A stretch of 64,000 nt of DNA, taken from NCBI RefSeq assembly GCF_900108105.1, contig NZ_FNUR01000010.1, forward strand, positions 97,327-161,326, read 5' to 3'. Position 1 is the first letter of the stretch; every line of letters begins with the position of its first letter. The position numbers and the translations under genes are program-made. The DNA is from Butyrivibrio sp. Su6. GTDB lineage: Bacteria; Bacillota; Clostridia; Lachnospirales; Lachnospiraceae. The notes below the pieces were generated by a model. The model was not told where the DNA came from. It did no database searches and saw only the letters and a program-made list of their open reading frames with translations. This document shows, in pieces, positions 8,776 through 17,341 of the stretch.

Positions 8776-11041
8776 AAAAAGAGATGACAAACCGGATAAA
8801 AAGCTTGAGAAAAAGGATATTGCAATAATCATATTAAGCGTATTATCACTGATACTTTTAATAATTATTGTCTGTTTTTCAAAGCAAAGAGACAGGCAAA
8901 TAGCGGAGTATCTGCAGGAAAATAAGGATTTTACAACTGATGATGTGCTTGTGTCAAACAGTCATACACTTGAAACTTATATTGTTATATCTGAAGTGAG
9001 CCCTGAAAAGTGGGTTGAATTATATAATTCGGGAACAGAACCGCTTGATATTTCCGGAGTGGAAATTTATCTTGGCGATAAGAAAATTGCTGCTATAAGT
9101 GATGATACATCATTAAAAAAAGATCAGTATTATGTGGTGGATGTCAGTGTTAATCCCTGCGCCTTAGACAAAAATGTATTATTTTTAAAAAATAAGGATG
9201 GCAAGGTAATAAAAAGTATTCTGGTTCCCAAAACTCCGACTGAGAAAAGTTATGGATGTGTGATGGATGAAAATAATACCTGGGGATATTTATCATCTAC
9301 AAAAGGAAAGGCTAATTCTGATAAGGACATTGAATATGCTAAATATAACGGGATTAGTTTTTCAACACCGGGGGGATTTTACAACGGAAGCTTTTTGCTG
9401 ACACTTTCTTGTGATGAAGGAGAAAAAATATATTACACAACTGATGGAACTACTCCTACAAAAGATTCAGCAGAATATTCAGGTCCTATTAAAATTACGA
9501 ATCAGTCTGGCTCGAAGTACAAATATGCTGCTCTTGCAATGGAGTATAAAGCCAGCGAAGGTTATTTTCCGGAATCAGTGGATGCAGGCCTTGTTGTGAG
9601 AGCAATAGCTGTAGATGCAAAGGGAAATGTCACAAAAGAGGCCACTCAAAGTTATTATGTGGGACTTAAACAGGACAGCGACTATACAGACATACCGGTC
9701 TTATCTATATGTACTGATCCAGAAAATCTATTTGATTACGAAAATGGAATATATGTCTCTGGAAGAACCGGAGAGGATGCTCTTATACAGGAACTTGGGG
9801 CCAAATATGGCAATTATTATAACAAATGGAAGAAACCGGCGATAATAGAGTACTTTGAACCTAGTAAAGATAAGACATTTGAGATCAATTCTGATATAAG
9901 CATTATCATAGATGATGTTACATTCACAAAGCAAAAAAATATAAGGATTTCAATGGATAAGCAGGAGAGTTCTATTTATGAAGGATCTTCAGCCATTGAT
10001 CACATTACAGATTCAGGAGAGATTGTCCTTGTTCAGGGCGGGGTTGATAATGATCTGAAAATAAGAAGTTATCTGCTAAGCAACCTGGCAGATGGTCTCA
10101 GCATTGCAACCTATAACTATTCTCCATGTTCTTTGTTTATAGATGGGGAATATTGGGGACTATATTTCTTTAAACCGGACTATGACATTAAATATATACA
10201 AAACAGATATAATCTTGGAGATCAGGAGATAATCATACGAGATTGGAAGGGATATAATTCTGATTTTGAACTCCTTGTTAATTATGTCAGGAATACGGAT
10301 CTGTCAGTGGAAGCAAATTACAATGAAGTCAAAACAATGATGGATGTTGAAAACTATGCAGAGTTTATCTGTTACAACATGTATGTGGGCAATTATCCAT
10401 TTGCTCCCAAGGACAGCGCAGCATGGAAAACTGCATCTTCCGATGGAACAGGGTATGCAGACGGAAGATGGAGGTTTATGTGCGAGAGTCTCCAAAATAC
10501 GTTGGGAATTGATCAATATCATACAGCGTCAATTGATTCATTTATACAAATGGGAATGCAAAGAGATGTGTTTTTGCAGTCTCTTCTTATGAATGATGAA
10601 TTTTGTAACTTGCTGGTAAGCAAGATGAATACACTTAGTAGTACAAGTTTTAGCGAAGAAAAATGGACGGTAACATTAGAAAATGCTGTTTCACTTATAA
10701 AGAAACCGGCAATTGCTTCAAAAAACAGATTTTTTAGTAAAGGGACCGAAGCCAGTTATAACAATTCGCTTGAATATGTGACAGATTTTTTGAGCACAAG
10801 AAAAGATTACATATTGCAGTATACAAAAGAAATTGCAGAAAAAGGCGGCGATGTAGCTGCTGCACTGGAACTTGAGCGAATCAATGAAGAAAAAGAAAAG
10901 GCTAAAAATATGAATAATGCGGAGACTGATGAGGAGAATCTGACAGATGAAGCAGGTATTGATGCCGAAACAGAAACAGGTGGGGAGAATTTGCAGCAGA
11001 GTGAAACCGGAGAAGATGTAGGAGTTGAAGTAAATGGTTAA
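8759..11041 (+). CDS. Surface CotH-family protein with lamin-tail and chitobiase C-terminal-like domains
   Basis: A 760-residue membrane-anchored extracellular protein. After a short lysine-rich cytoplasmic start, one membrane segment (about residues 22-41) leads outside. Next come a lamin-tail-like domain (about 70-150, ISEVSPEKWVELYNSG), a CHB_HEX_C-type Ig domain (about 205-290, YYTTDGTTPTKDSAEYSGPI) and a CotH-like region (about 310-690, with FIDGEYWGLYFFKPDYD). CotH proteins can be atypical protein kinases. The segment near residue 570 that usually reads W-D-L-D has lost both acidic residues (RWRFMCESLQNTLG), so activity is doubtful. The tail is Glu/Asn-rich and low in complexity. In the RiPP/EPS setting it could bind or modify the exported product; that is speculation. 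Confidence 0.8.
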   Translation: MSFLNKKRDDKPDKKLEKKDIAIIILSVLSLILLIIIVCFSKQRDRQIAEYLQENKDFTTDDVLVSNSHTLETYIVISEVSPEKWVELYNSGTEPLDISGVEIYLGDKKIAAISDDTSLKKDQYYVVDVSVNPCALDKNVLFLKNKDGKVIKSILVPKTPTEKSYGCVMDENNTWGYLSSTKGKANSDKDIEYAKYNGISFSTPGGFYNGSFLLTLSCDEGEKIYYTTDGTTPTKDSAEYSGPIKITNQSGSKYKYAALAMEYKASEGYFPESVDAGLVVRAIAVDAKGNVTKEATQSYYVGLKQDSDYTDIPVLSICTDPENLFDYENGIYVSGRTGEDALIQELGAKYGNYYNKWKKPAIIEYFEPSKDKTFEINSDISIIIDDVTFTKQKNIRISMDKQESSIYEGSSAIDHITDSGEIVLVQGGVDNDLKIRSYLLSNLADGLSIATYNYSPCSLFIDGEYWGLYFFKPDYDIKYIQNRYNLGDQEIIIRDWKGYNSDFELLVNYVRNTDLSVEANYNEVKTMMDVENYAEFICYNMYVGNYPFAPKDSAAWKTASSDGTGYADGRWRFMCESLQNTLGIDQYHTASIDSFIQMGMQRDVFLQSLLMNDEFCNLLVSKMNTLSSTSFSEEKWTVTLENAVSLIKKPAIASKNRFFSKGTEASYNNSLEYVTDFLSTRKDYILQYTKEIAEKGGDVAAALELERINEEKEKAKNMNNAETDEENLTDEAGIDAETETGGENLQQSETGEDVGVEVNG

Positions 11042-12212
11042 TAGTATATCCATAAGAAAGTGTGCAAGAAATCTGATCAGGGGCTCACTTTACAACGAGG
11101 TGGTTGATGACCTGCCGGAGGACATAACAATAGATGAAATTATAGATATTGGAATCAGAGGACAGATGGATTATCTGTTTATGAAATCACTGATCAGTCT
11201 GGCAAAATTGAAGCCTGAACTTGATCAGATAAAGAGGAGTCTTGCCGGAAGTACATTTAAAACTTTTTTGCAATGGAACTCAATAAATGAAATCAGCAAT
11301 GCTCTTGAACAGGGAAAAGTTCGGCATCAGTTTTTAAAAGGAAGTATCCTGAAAAGGATGTATCCTTCCCCTGAAATGAGAGATATGAGTGATATAGACA
11401 TAGTTGTTTATGATGATGATCTGGAAAAAGCGGAAAAAATTCTGGAGAGTCTTGGGTATACGAATCATGGTCTTATCAAACATCATGTTATTTTTTCAAA
11501 GGGTTCAGAAATAATAGTTGAAATGCATTGGAGTCTTTATGACAAAAATGTTGATTACGTACAAAATCAGTACTTTGATAAATCATTTAAAGCTAAATTG
11601 AAACCCGGTATGAATTATACATATGAGTTTGCTGATGAAGATTTTTACATTTATATGATTGCTCATATGGCAAAACATTTCTTTGAAACTGGTTGTGGTA
11701 TAAGGAATCTGGTAGATATATACATTTTCTGGAATGCTAAAGGTGAGTCTTTGGACAAGAAATATATCCAGGCAGAGCTTAAAAAGTGCGGCATTTTGAG
11801 CTTTGAAAAAAATATGAAAGCACTTGCATTCATTTGGATGGATGACAAAGAGTTTTCACCATTTTATGAAAATCTGTTTTCTTACATGGTGGAATGTGGA
11901 ATTTACGGAAAAGCAGAAAATGGTATCTGGGGACAACTTGCAAAAGAGATATCTGCAGATGAAAAAGGCAGCACGAGATTACATTATTATTTTCCTTCAA
12001 TCAGTTTTATGACTGAAAAATATTCATGGTTGAAGAAGGCACCTTTTCTCTTGCCGCTTGCATGGGTGATAAGAGGAGTATCAGGTGCATGTAATAAGAG
12101 CTCAAGGATTCATGCCTCAAGATTTAAAGAAGCTGATAAAGAGGAGCGGGAGAGAATGCTTGAAATCTATTGTAAGCTTGATCTAAATTTTAGAAAGCAG
12201 AATAGAGCATAG
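11034..12212 (+). CDS. Nucleotidyltransferase-fold protein (NTP_transf_5 family)
   Basis: A 392-residue cytoplasmic protein. It has the nucleotidyltransferase core with KGSILKRMYPSPEMRDMSDIDIVV around residues 100-125, including a D-x-D metal site (DIDIVV), then HHVIFSKGSEIIVEMHW, which fits PF14907 (NTP_transf_5). Members are found repeatedly in lasso-peptide clusters beside HPr-kinase-like peptide kinases, and also in capsule loci; the substrate is not known. It overlaps the CotH gene by eight bases. Here it is best read as a possible tailoring enzyme for the peptide or the glycan. Confidence 0.78.
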   Translation: MVNSISIRKCARNLIRGSLYNEVVDDLPEDITIDEIIDIGIRGQMDYLFMKSLISLAKLKPELDQIKRSLAGSTFKTFLQWNSINEISNALEQGKVRHQFLKGSILKRMYPSPEMRDMSDIDIVVYDDDLEKAEKILESLGYTNHGLIKHHVIFSKGSEIIVEMHWSLYDKNVDYVQNQYFDKSFKAKLKPGMNYTYEFADEDFYIYMIAHMAKHFFETGCGIRNLVDIYIFWNAKGESLDKKYIQAELKKCGILSFEKNMKALAFIWMDDKEFSPFYENLFSYMVECGIYGKAENGIWGQLAKEISADEKGSTRLHYYFPSISFMTEKYSWLKKAPFLLPLAWVIRGVSGACNKSSRIHASRFKEADKEERERMLEIYCKLDLNFRKQNRA

Positions 12213-12228
12213 CATTGGAAGTGAAAAA

Positions 12229-13752
12229 ATGAGTGTCAGTAGAACAAAACGAACAGCAGAAAATGCAATAATGGGGTTTGTATACCAGTTTATTACCATG
12301 ATTCTTGGTTTTGTCTCAAGAGTTGTTTTTTTAAGAACGATTGGAGTTGAGTTTCTTGGATTAAATGGTATTTTTTCTGATGTTCTTAATCTTTTATGCC
12401 TGGCAGATCTGGGCTTTTCAACTGCTATGTCATATAGCTTTTATAAACCCCTTGCAGATGGCGATGAAGAAAGGATAACGGCACTTGTTGCTTTTTACAG
12501 GAAGTTATACAACATTGTGGCTTTAATAGTCCTTGTATGTGGTCTTTGCTGTATTCCATTTTTAAAAGTAATAGTGAATGTCCAAAACGATATCAGGTAT
12601 TTGGAGATTTATTACTTATTTGCCCTTGCTAATGTTGTTACATCCTATCTTTTTGTTTATAAGACTACCCTTTTGACCGCTGATCAGAAAGACTACATGG
12701 TCATAAGGATCAGAATGGTAATCAACATTACAAAAGTTCTGCTGCAGATACTGATTTTGATCGTATTAAAAAGCTACATGCTTTATCTGGCAGCAGATAC
12801 ACTGATGGTTATAGCCAACAATATCATTGCAACCAGAAAGGCCGAGAAAGAGTATCCATATATAAGGAACTTGAAGGACAAGAGCGTAGAGGATGTAAGT
12901 CTTAAAGAAAAAATTGTTGAAAATATGAGGTCTGTATTTATTTACAAGGTTTCAACAACAGTTTTCTCAGCCACAGACAATATTATTATTTCGATGGTGG
13001 TAAGTACCGTAGCAGTAGGAATGTTTGGAAATTATCTTATGCTGAGTCAGAAGCTTCTTTTGATGGAGCAGATCCTCTTTTCCTCAATGACTGCAAGTAT
13101 TGGTAATGTAATAGCAAAAGAAAATGATAAAAAGCGATATGAGGTATTTAAATCTATCCAGTCAATAAGTTTGATCTTATGCGGTGTAATAACAGGTTGC
13201 TACTTTTTACTGGCTGATGATTTTGTCAGGTTGATATTTGGACAGGAGTTTACATTACCGACCGTAGTTGTCTGTGCTGTTACTGTCAATGCTTATTTTT
13301 CCTGTGCACTACAACCATTGTGGCTGTACAGAGATGCAACAGGATTATACAGAAAGACCAAGTATATCATGCTTATAGCAACAATAGAGAACATAGTACT
13401 ATCAGTTGTTCTGGGGCATGTTTTGGGAATTGCGGGAGTCATCTTTGCCTCTGCCATTGCAAGACTTACAACCTATTGCTGGTATGAACCCAAGATATTA
13501 TTCAAAGAGTATTTTAATGAATCTGCTTTAATTTATTATCGTGATATAGCTGTAAATGTTATTTTGTGTATTTCTGCAATTGCTGCTTTGAGTCTTGTTA
13601 CATCATGGATACAGGTTACGGGAATAATAATGCTGATAATAAAGGGAGGAATAGTAGCTTGTCTTAGCTTTGCATTTTTTATCGGCGTTTATTTCAATTC
13701 AGACGGAGCACAAGGCATAATTGCCAAGATAAAAATGATGATAAGAAGGTAA
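12229..13752 (+). CDS. Wzx-like polysaccharide flippase
   Basis: A 507-residue protein with about twelve to fourteen hydrophobic segments of the polysaccharide biosynthesis/MATE-like superfamily. The N-terminus (RTAENAIMGFVYQFITMILGFVSRVVFLRTIG, followed by LGLNGIFSDVL) is the classic start of oligosaccharide flippases. It would move lipid-linked repeat units to the outer face for the polymerase at 4998. Start ATG follows a weak GGAAGTG site, 16 bases after the nucleotidyltransferase gene. Confidence 0.88.
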   Translation: MSVSRTKRTAENAIMGFVYQFITMILGFVSRVVFLRTIGVEFLGLNGIFSDVLNLLCLADLGFSTAMSYSFYKPLADGDEERITALVAFYRKLYNIVALIVLVCGLCCIPFLKVIVNVQNDIRYLEIYYLFALANVVTSYLFVYKTTLLTADQKDYMVIRIRMVINITKVLLQILILIVLKSYMLYLAADTLMVIANNIIATRKAEKEYPYIRNLKDKSVEDVSLKEKIVENMRSVFIYKVSTTVFSATDNIIISMVVSTVAVGMFGNYLMLSQKLLLMEQILFSSMTASIGNVIAKENDKKRYEVFKSIQSISLILCGVITGCYFLLADDFVRLIFGQEFTLPTVVVCAVTVNAYFSCALQPLWLYRDATGLYRKTKYIMLIATIENIVLSVVLGHVLGIAGVIFASAIARLTTYCWYEPKILFKEYFNESALIYYRDIAVNVILCISAIAALSLVTSWIQVTGIIMLIIKGGIVACLSFAFFIGVYFNSDGAQGIIAKIKMMIRR

Positions 13753-13765
13753 CAGGATAGGTTTT

Positions 13766-15790
13766 ATGAGTGATATTGTAAGTGTGATAGTCCCTGTTTA
13801 TAAAGTTGAAAACTATATAAGAAAATGTGTTGACTCAATACTTTGTCAGACTTACACAAATCTGGAAGTGATGCTTGTGGATGATGAGTCTCCTGACAGA
13901 TGTGGAGATATTTGCGATGAATATGCTAAGACAGATAAAAGAGTGAGGGTTATTCATAAGAAAAACGGGGGCCTTTCAAGTGCAAGAAATGCAGCTTTGG
14001 ATGAGCTTAGTGGAAATTGGGTGCTTTGTGTTGACGGGGACGATTACATTCATCCGAAGATGGTAGAAAAGCTTCTTGATGCTGCCCTGCGGCATGATGC
14101 GGATATTTCTATTTGCTGTCATTACGAGGATGACAATAATAAATTGCTTATTACCAATAAGATATATGATGAGGCCAGAGTGTGGGACCGTCATGATGCT
14201 CTAAAAAAGCTTGTTGATGATGATGATATCAAAAGTTATGCATGGGGGAAACTCTACAGGGCTGAGCTTTTTAATGGCGTAAGGTATCCTGAGGGAAGAA
14301 ATTATGAGGATATTGCGACAACGTATTACTTGTTTGATAAGGCAAAGAGAGTTGTAAAAATTCCGGACTTTTTATATTTCTATCTAATCAGAAGTGACAG
14401 CATTTCATATAATGCGACTACACAGAGCTGGCACAAAGGGTGCCATGCTTCATGTATTGGTCAGGAGGAAAGAGCAAGATATTTTAAAGAAAAGGGCTAT
14501 AAAGATTTATACGAGCTGTCTTTATCTAAACTTCTGCCTTATGTTTTTTCTGATATAAGGAGCGGATATTGTGCCGGTGCAAAAGAAAATGTGAAATATG
14601 CAAAGCATATGCTTAAAGACTATAAGACAGAATTTTTAAAGAATTCGCTTATATCTGATAAAGACAAAAAGATCATAGATGTATATCTGAAAGATGAAAT
14701 TTTCTTCAATGGTTATATACAGGGAAAGGAAGTAGTAAAGTTTACTGCAAAAAAGCTTAAAAGAGTAAAACAAAAATTACTTCCTCAGAAAAAAACACGA
14801 GATTTTTCTCTGACTGGAGATAAAAAAATCAGGATAGTGTATTTTGAACTGCCTTGCTTTGATAATTTGGGTGACCATGCCATTGCATATGTTACAGAAA
14901 AAAAATTAGCAGACTTTTGCAATGAGAATGAAGATTATGAACTTTTTGTAGTAGATGGATGGAATACTGAGGATGATTCCAGGTCTTTAAAAAAGTACAT
15001 AACAAAAGAAGATATTATTATATGCCAGGGCGGCGGTAATTTTGGCAACCTGTATTCCTTTGCTGAGGATTTTAGAAGGATTGTTCTTAAGTCATTTTTT
15101 AATAACAGAATCATCATAATGCCGCAAACTATCCACTACACTGATGATGAAGATGGACAAAAAGTGCTGGCAATTGATAAGAAAATAATATCAAAATGCA
15201 AAAATATCACTATTTTTGCCCGGGATTATAAATCAAAAGCAATTATGGAGAAATACTTTAATTGCAATATAGAGTTTTTGCATGACATTGTATCTGAGTT
15301 TGACGTTTCTCCTATAAATAAGACGCGTGATGGAATTCTTATTTGCTTAAGATCTGACAAAGAAGGGACACTTTCTTTGGAAGACAAGCAGGAAGTTATG
15401 CGTTTGTGCGAGGAAAATAATGAAATATTTGTAACAGACACATGTATTAAAAGAGATTTAAATTCATCAAAAAGGGAAGAGGTATTAAATAAGAAACTGG
15501 AAGTCTGGGGAAGTAAAGAGTTTGTCGTAACAGACAGATTGCATGGAATGATCTTCAGTTTGATCACAGGCACACCATGCATTGTCTTTGGAAACAATCA
15601 CCATAAGGTTTACGAGACTTTCAAAACTTTTGAAGATTGTGGATATATTGAATATGTTGATTCTGTAGAATCATTCAGGCAGGCTTTTATCAAAATGCAA
15701 AGAGTAAAGAATAATACTTACACAAAGGCAGATTACTCAGGGGATTTCACAATTCTTAAAGCGAAGATATTAAACAATGGGGAATTTTAG
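13766..15790 (+). CDS. GT2 glycosyltransferase fused to polysaccharide pyruvyltransferase
   Basis: A 674-residue two-domain protein. Residues 1 to about 330 are GT2 (SVIVPVYKVENYIRKCVDSIL, MLVDDESPDRCG, CVDGDDYIHP). From about residue 350 the chain is a polysaccharide pyruvyltransferase (PF04230): IVYFELPCFDNLGDHAIAY, ICQGGGNFGNLY, IIIMPQTIHY and VVTDRLHGMIFSLITGTPCIVF are hallmark segments. The fusion suggests that the sugar added by the first half is given a pyruvate ketal by the second, which would place negative charge on the polymer. A basic linker (KKLKRVKQKLLPQKK) joins the halves. No frameshift or stop interrupts it. Confidence 0.87.
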   Translation: MSDIVSVIVPVYKVENYIRKCVDSILCQTYTNLEVMLVDDESPDRCGDICDEYAKTDKRVRVIHKKNGGLSSARNAALDELSGNWVLCVDGDDYIHPKMVEKLLDAALRHDADISICCHYEDDNNKLLITNKIYDEARVWDRHDALKKLVDDDDIKSYAWGKLYRAELFNGVRYPEGRNYEDIATTYYLFDKAKRVVKIPDFLYFYLIRSDSISYNATTQSWHKGCHASCIGQEERARYFKEKGYKDLYELSLSKLLPYVFSDIRSGYCAGAKENVKYAKHMLKDYKTEFLKNSLISDKDKKIIDVYLKDEIFFNGYIQGKEVVKFTAKKLKRVKQKLLPQKKTRDFSLTGDKKIRIVYFELPCFDNLGDHAIAYVTEKKLADFCNENEDYELFVVDGWNTEDDSRSLKKYITKEDIIICQGGGNFGNLYSFAEDFRRIVLKSFFNNRIIIMPQTIHYTDDEDGQKVLAIDKKIISKCKNITIFARDYKSKAIMEKYFNCNIEFLHDIVSEFDVSPINKTRDGILICLRSDKEGTLSLEDKQEVMRLCEENNEIFVTDTCIKRDLNSSKREEVLNKKLEVWGSKEFVVTDRLHGMIFSLITGTPCIVFGNNHHKVYETFKTFEDCGYIEYVDSVESFRQAFIKMQRVKNNTYTKADYSGDFTILKAKILNNGEF

Positions 15791-16862
15791 AATTTTAAAA
15801 AGATATGTATTTATATTTATCAGAAAAATAGGCAGGGGAGTTTATAAGAAAAGAATATGGCTTATAAGCGACAGAGAGATGAGTGCAGGCGACAATGGAG
15901 AAGCTTTTTTTAAATATCTTCAGGATAAAAAGGTTGACTCCGTATTTGCAATCAGTAAGAAATCTGCTGATTATGAGAGACTGAATAAAATTGGAAAAGT
16001 AGTTGATTATGGTTCTTTGACACATAAGTTTCTATCCTGCATATCAGAATGTCACTGCAGTTCACAACTTCTCCATATGGAGAATCATTGTGAAACGAAG
16101 CAGATTTTTCTTCAGCATGGAGTAGCAGCTCATGACCTTTCAAAAATGTTAAAAGAGGTTGCTCATAAGAACTTTTATGTCATTACCTCCGGGAAACAGG
16201 AATATGAGTATATGCTTAAAAGTAACCGACAGATTGATGCAAGTCATCTATGGTTGACCGGGCTTCCAAGATTTGATCTTCTTGAAAGCAGATCAAAAAA
16301 AATGATCGGAATAGCATTTACCATGCGTCATAAGCTGTTAGGCCAAGACCCCAAAAAGGTTATGGATACTGAGTATTTCAGAACTATAGGTCGACTGTTT
16401 GAAGATCAGGAAATCAGGAGTTTTTTAGCATCTAACGGGTATGAACTGAGGATTAAGATGCATCCTGAAATGGAATACTTTGAAGAATATTTACCTGCTG
16501 TGGTAAAGGAAAAGATATACAGGGGAACATATCAAAGTTTCGTTGAAGAGTCCATGCTTCTTGTAACGGATTATTCATCTATAGCCTTTGATTTTGCTTA
16601 TCTTGGAAAGGCTGTTATTTATTATCAATTTGATGATACTTATTATGACAATCCATATACATCAAAGGGCAAATATGATTATGAAAACGGATTAGGGCCG
16701 CTTACCATTGATTATGATGCTTTTTTGGATGTACTTAAAAAAATGGTTTTAAACCAATGCAAATTGGAAGAAAAATACAGACAAAGAGCAAAAGAATTTT
16801 TTGCATATATGGATAGAAGCAATTGTCAGAGAGTTTATGAAAAAGTTAAAAGTGTAATTTAG
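15777..16862 (+). CDS. CDP-glycerol glycerophosphotransferase-family protein
   Basis: A 361-residue protein of the TagB/TagF-like family (PF04464). Marks are FLQHGVAAHDLSKML near residue 115, RIKMHPEMEYFEEYLP near 222, and LVTDYSSIAFDFAYLGKAVIYYQFD near 262. Family members transfer glycerol phosphate, or in some cases ribitol phosphate or sugar phosphate, to membrane-attached acceptors. Here it could decorate the polysaccharide repeat. It overlaps the fused gene upstream by 14 bases. Shorter than full TagF, in line with single-domain capsule enzymes. Confidence 0.83.
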   Translation: MGNFRILKRYVFIFIRKIGRGVYKKRIWLISDREMSAGDNGEAFFKYLQDKKVDSVFAISKKSADYERLNKIGKVVDYGSLTHKFLSCISECHCSSQLLHMENHCETKQIFLQHGVAAHDLSKMLKEVAHKNFYVITSGKQEYEYMLKSNRQIDASHLWLTGLPRFDLLESRSKKMIGIAFTMRHKLLGQDPKKVMDTEYFRTIGRLFEDQEIRSFLASNGYELRIKMHPEMEYFEEYLPAVVKEKIYRGTYQSFVEESMLLVTDYSSIAFDFAYLGKAVIYYQFDDTYYDNPYTSKGKYDYENGLGPLTIDYDAFLDVLKKMVLNQCKLEEKYRQRAKEFFAYMDRSNCQRVYEKVKSVI

Positions 16863-16882
16863 ATAAACGCTATGGGGATGAA

Positions 16883-17341
16883 ATGAGTTATTTCTTAAGA
16901 TTGTACCGATTTATCAGATATAACGAGCATAAACAAGTAACGATTAAAGCATTTTTGCTATCAGCGTATTACAGATTTCGAATTATTAATTCTGATATAA
17001 AGAAACTTGCTGGTAAATGGGGAGTTGAAGGTGAAGAATCCCCGGATGATGCATCGTTTGAAGACTATAAATATGCCAAAAAAGTTGCATATGCAGTAAA
17101 TCAGGTATGTGAAAAGACAAAATGGGAGAGTAAGTGCCTTGTAAGAGCACTTACAGCGCAGAAACTTCTTTCTGAAAAACGTATTGAAACTACTTTGTAT
17201 TTAGGCTGCAGGCTTGATGAAAATAAAAAAATGATAGCCCATGCATGGTTACGGTGTGGGAAATTATATGTTACCGGCGGTAACGGAAATAATCAGGGGT
17301 ATGCAATAGTAGACAAGTTTAGGGCTGGGGAAGGAACATGA
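16883..17341 (+). CDS. Lasso-peptide B2-like leader peptidase (transglutaminase fold)
   Basis: A 152-residue protein matching the lasso B2/Transglut_core3 family (PF13471), the cysteine protease that cuts the leader off a RiPP precursor. The catalytic Cys is C85 in SKCLVRALTAQKLL and the His is H120 in AHAWLRCG, followed by the VTGGNGN segment and a final IVDKF; these are the usual landmarks in Firmicutes B2 proteins. The N-terminal 60 residues are helical and basic, as in the stand-alone form. It lies directly before an ABC transporter (4-base overlap), a common B2-D order. Its B1-like, kinase and cyclase partners are elsewhere in the same train. Family assignment is firm; the substrate is inferred to be the peptide at 29486. 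Confidence 0.85.
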   Translation: MSYFLRLYRFIRYNEHKQVTIKAFLLSAYYRFRIINSDIKKLAGKWGVEGEESPDDASFEDYKYAKKVAYAVNQVCEKTKWESKCLVRALTAQKLLSEKRIETTLYLGCRLDENKKMIAHAWLRCGKLYVTGGNGNNQGYAIVDKFRAGEGT

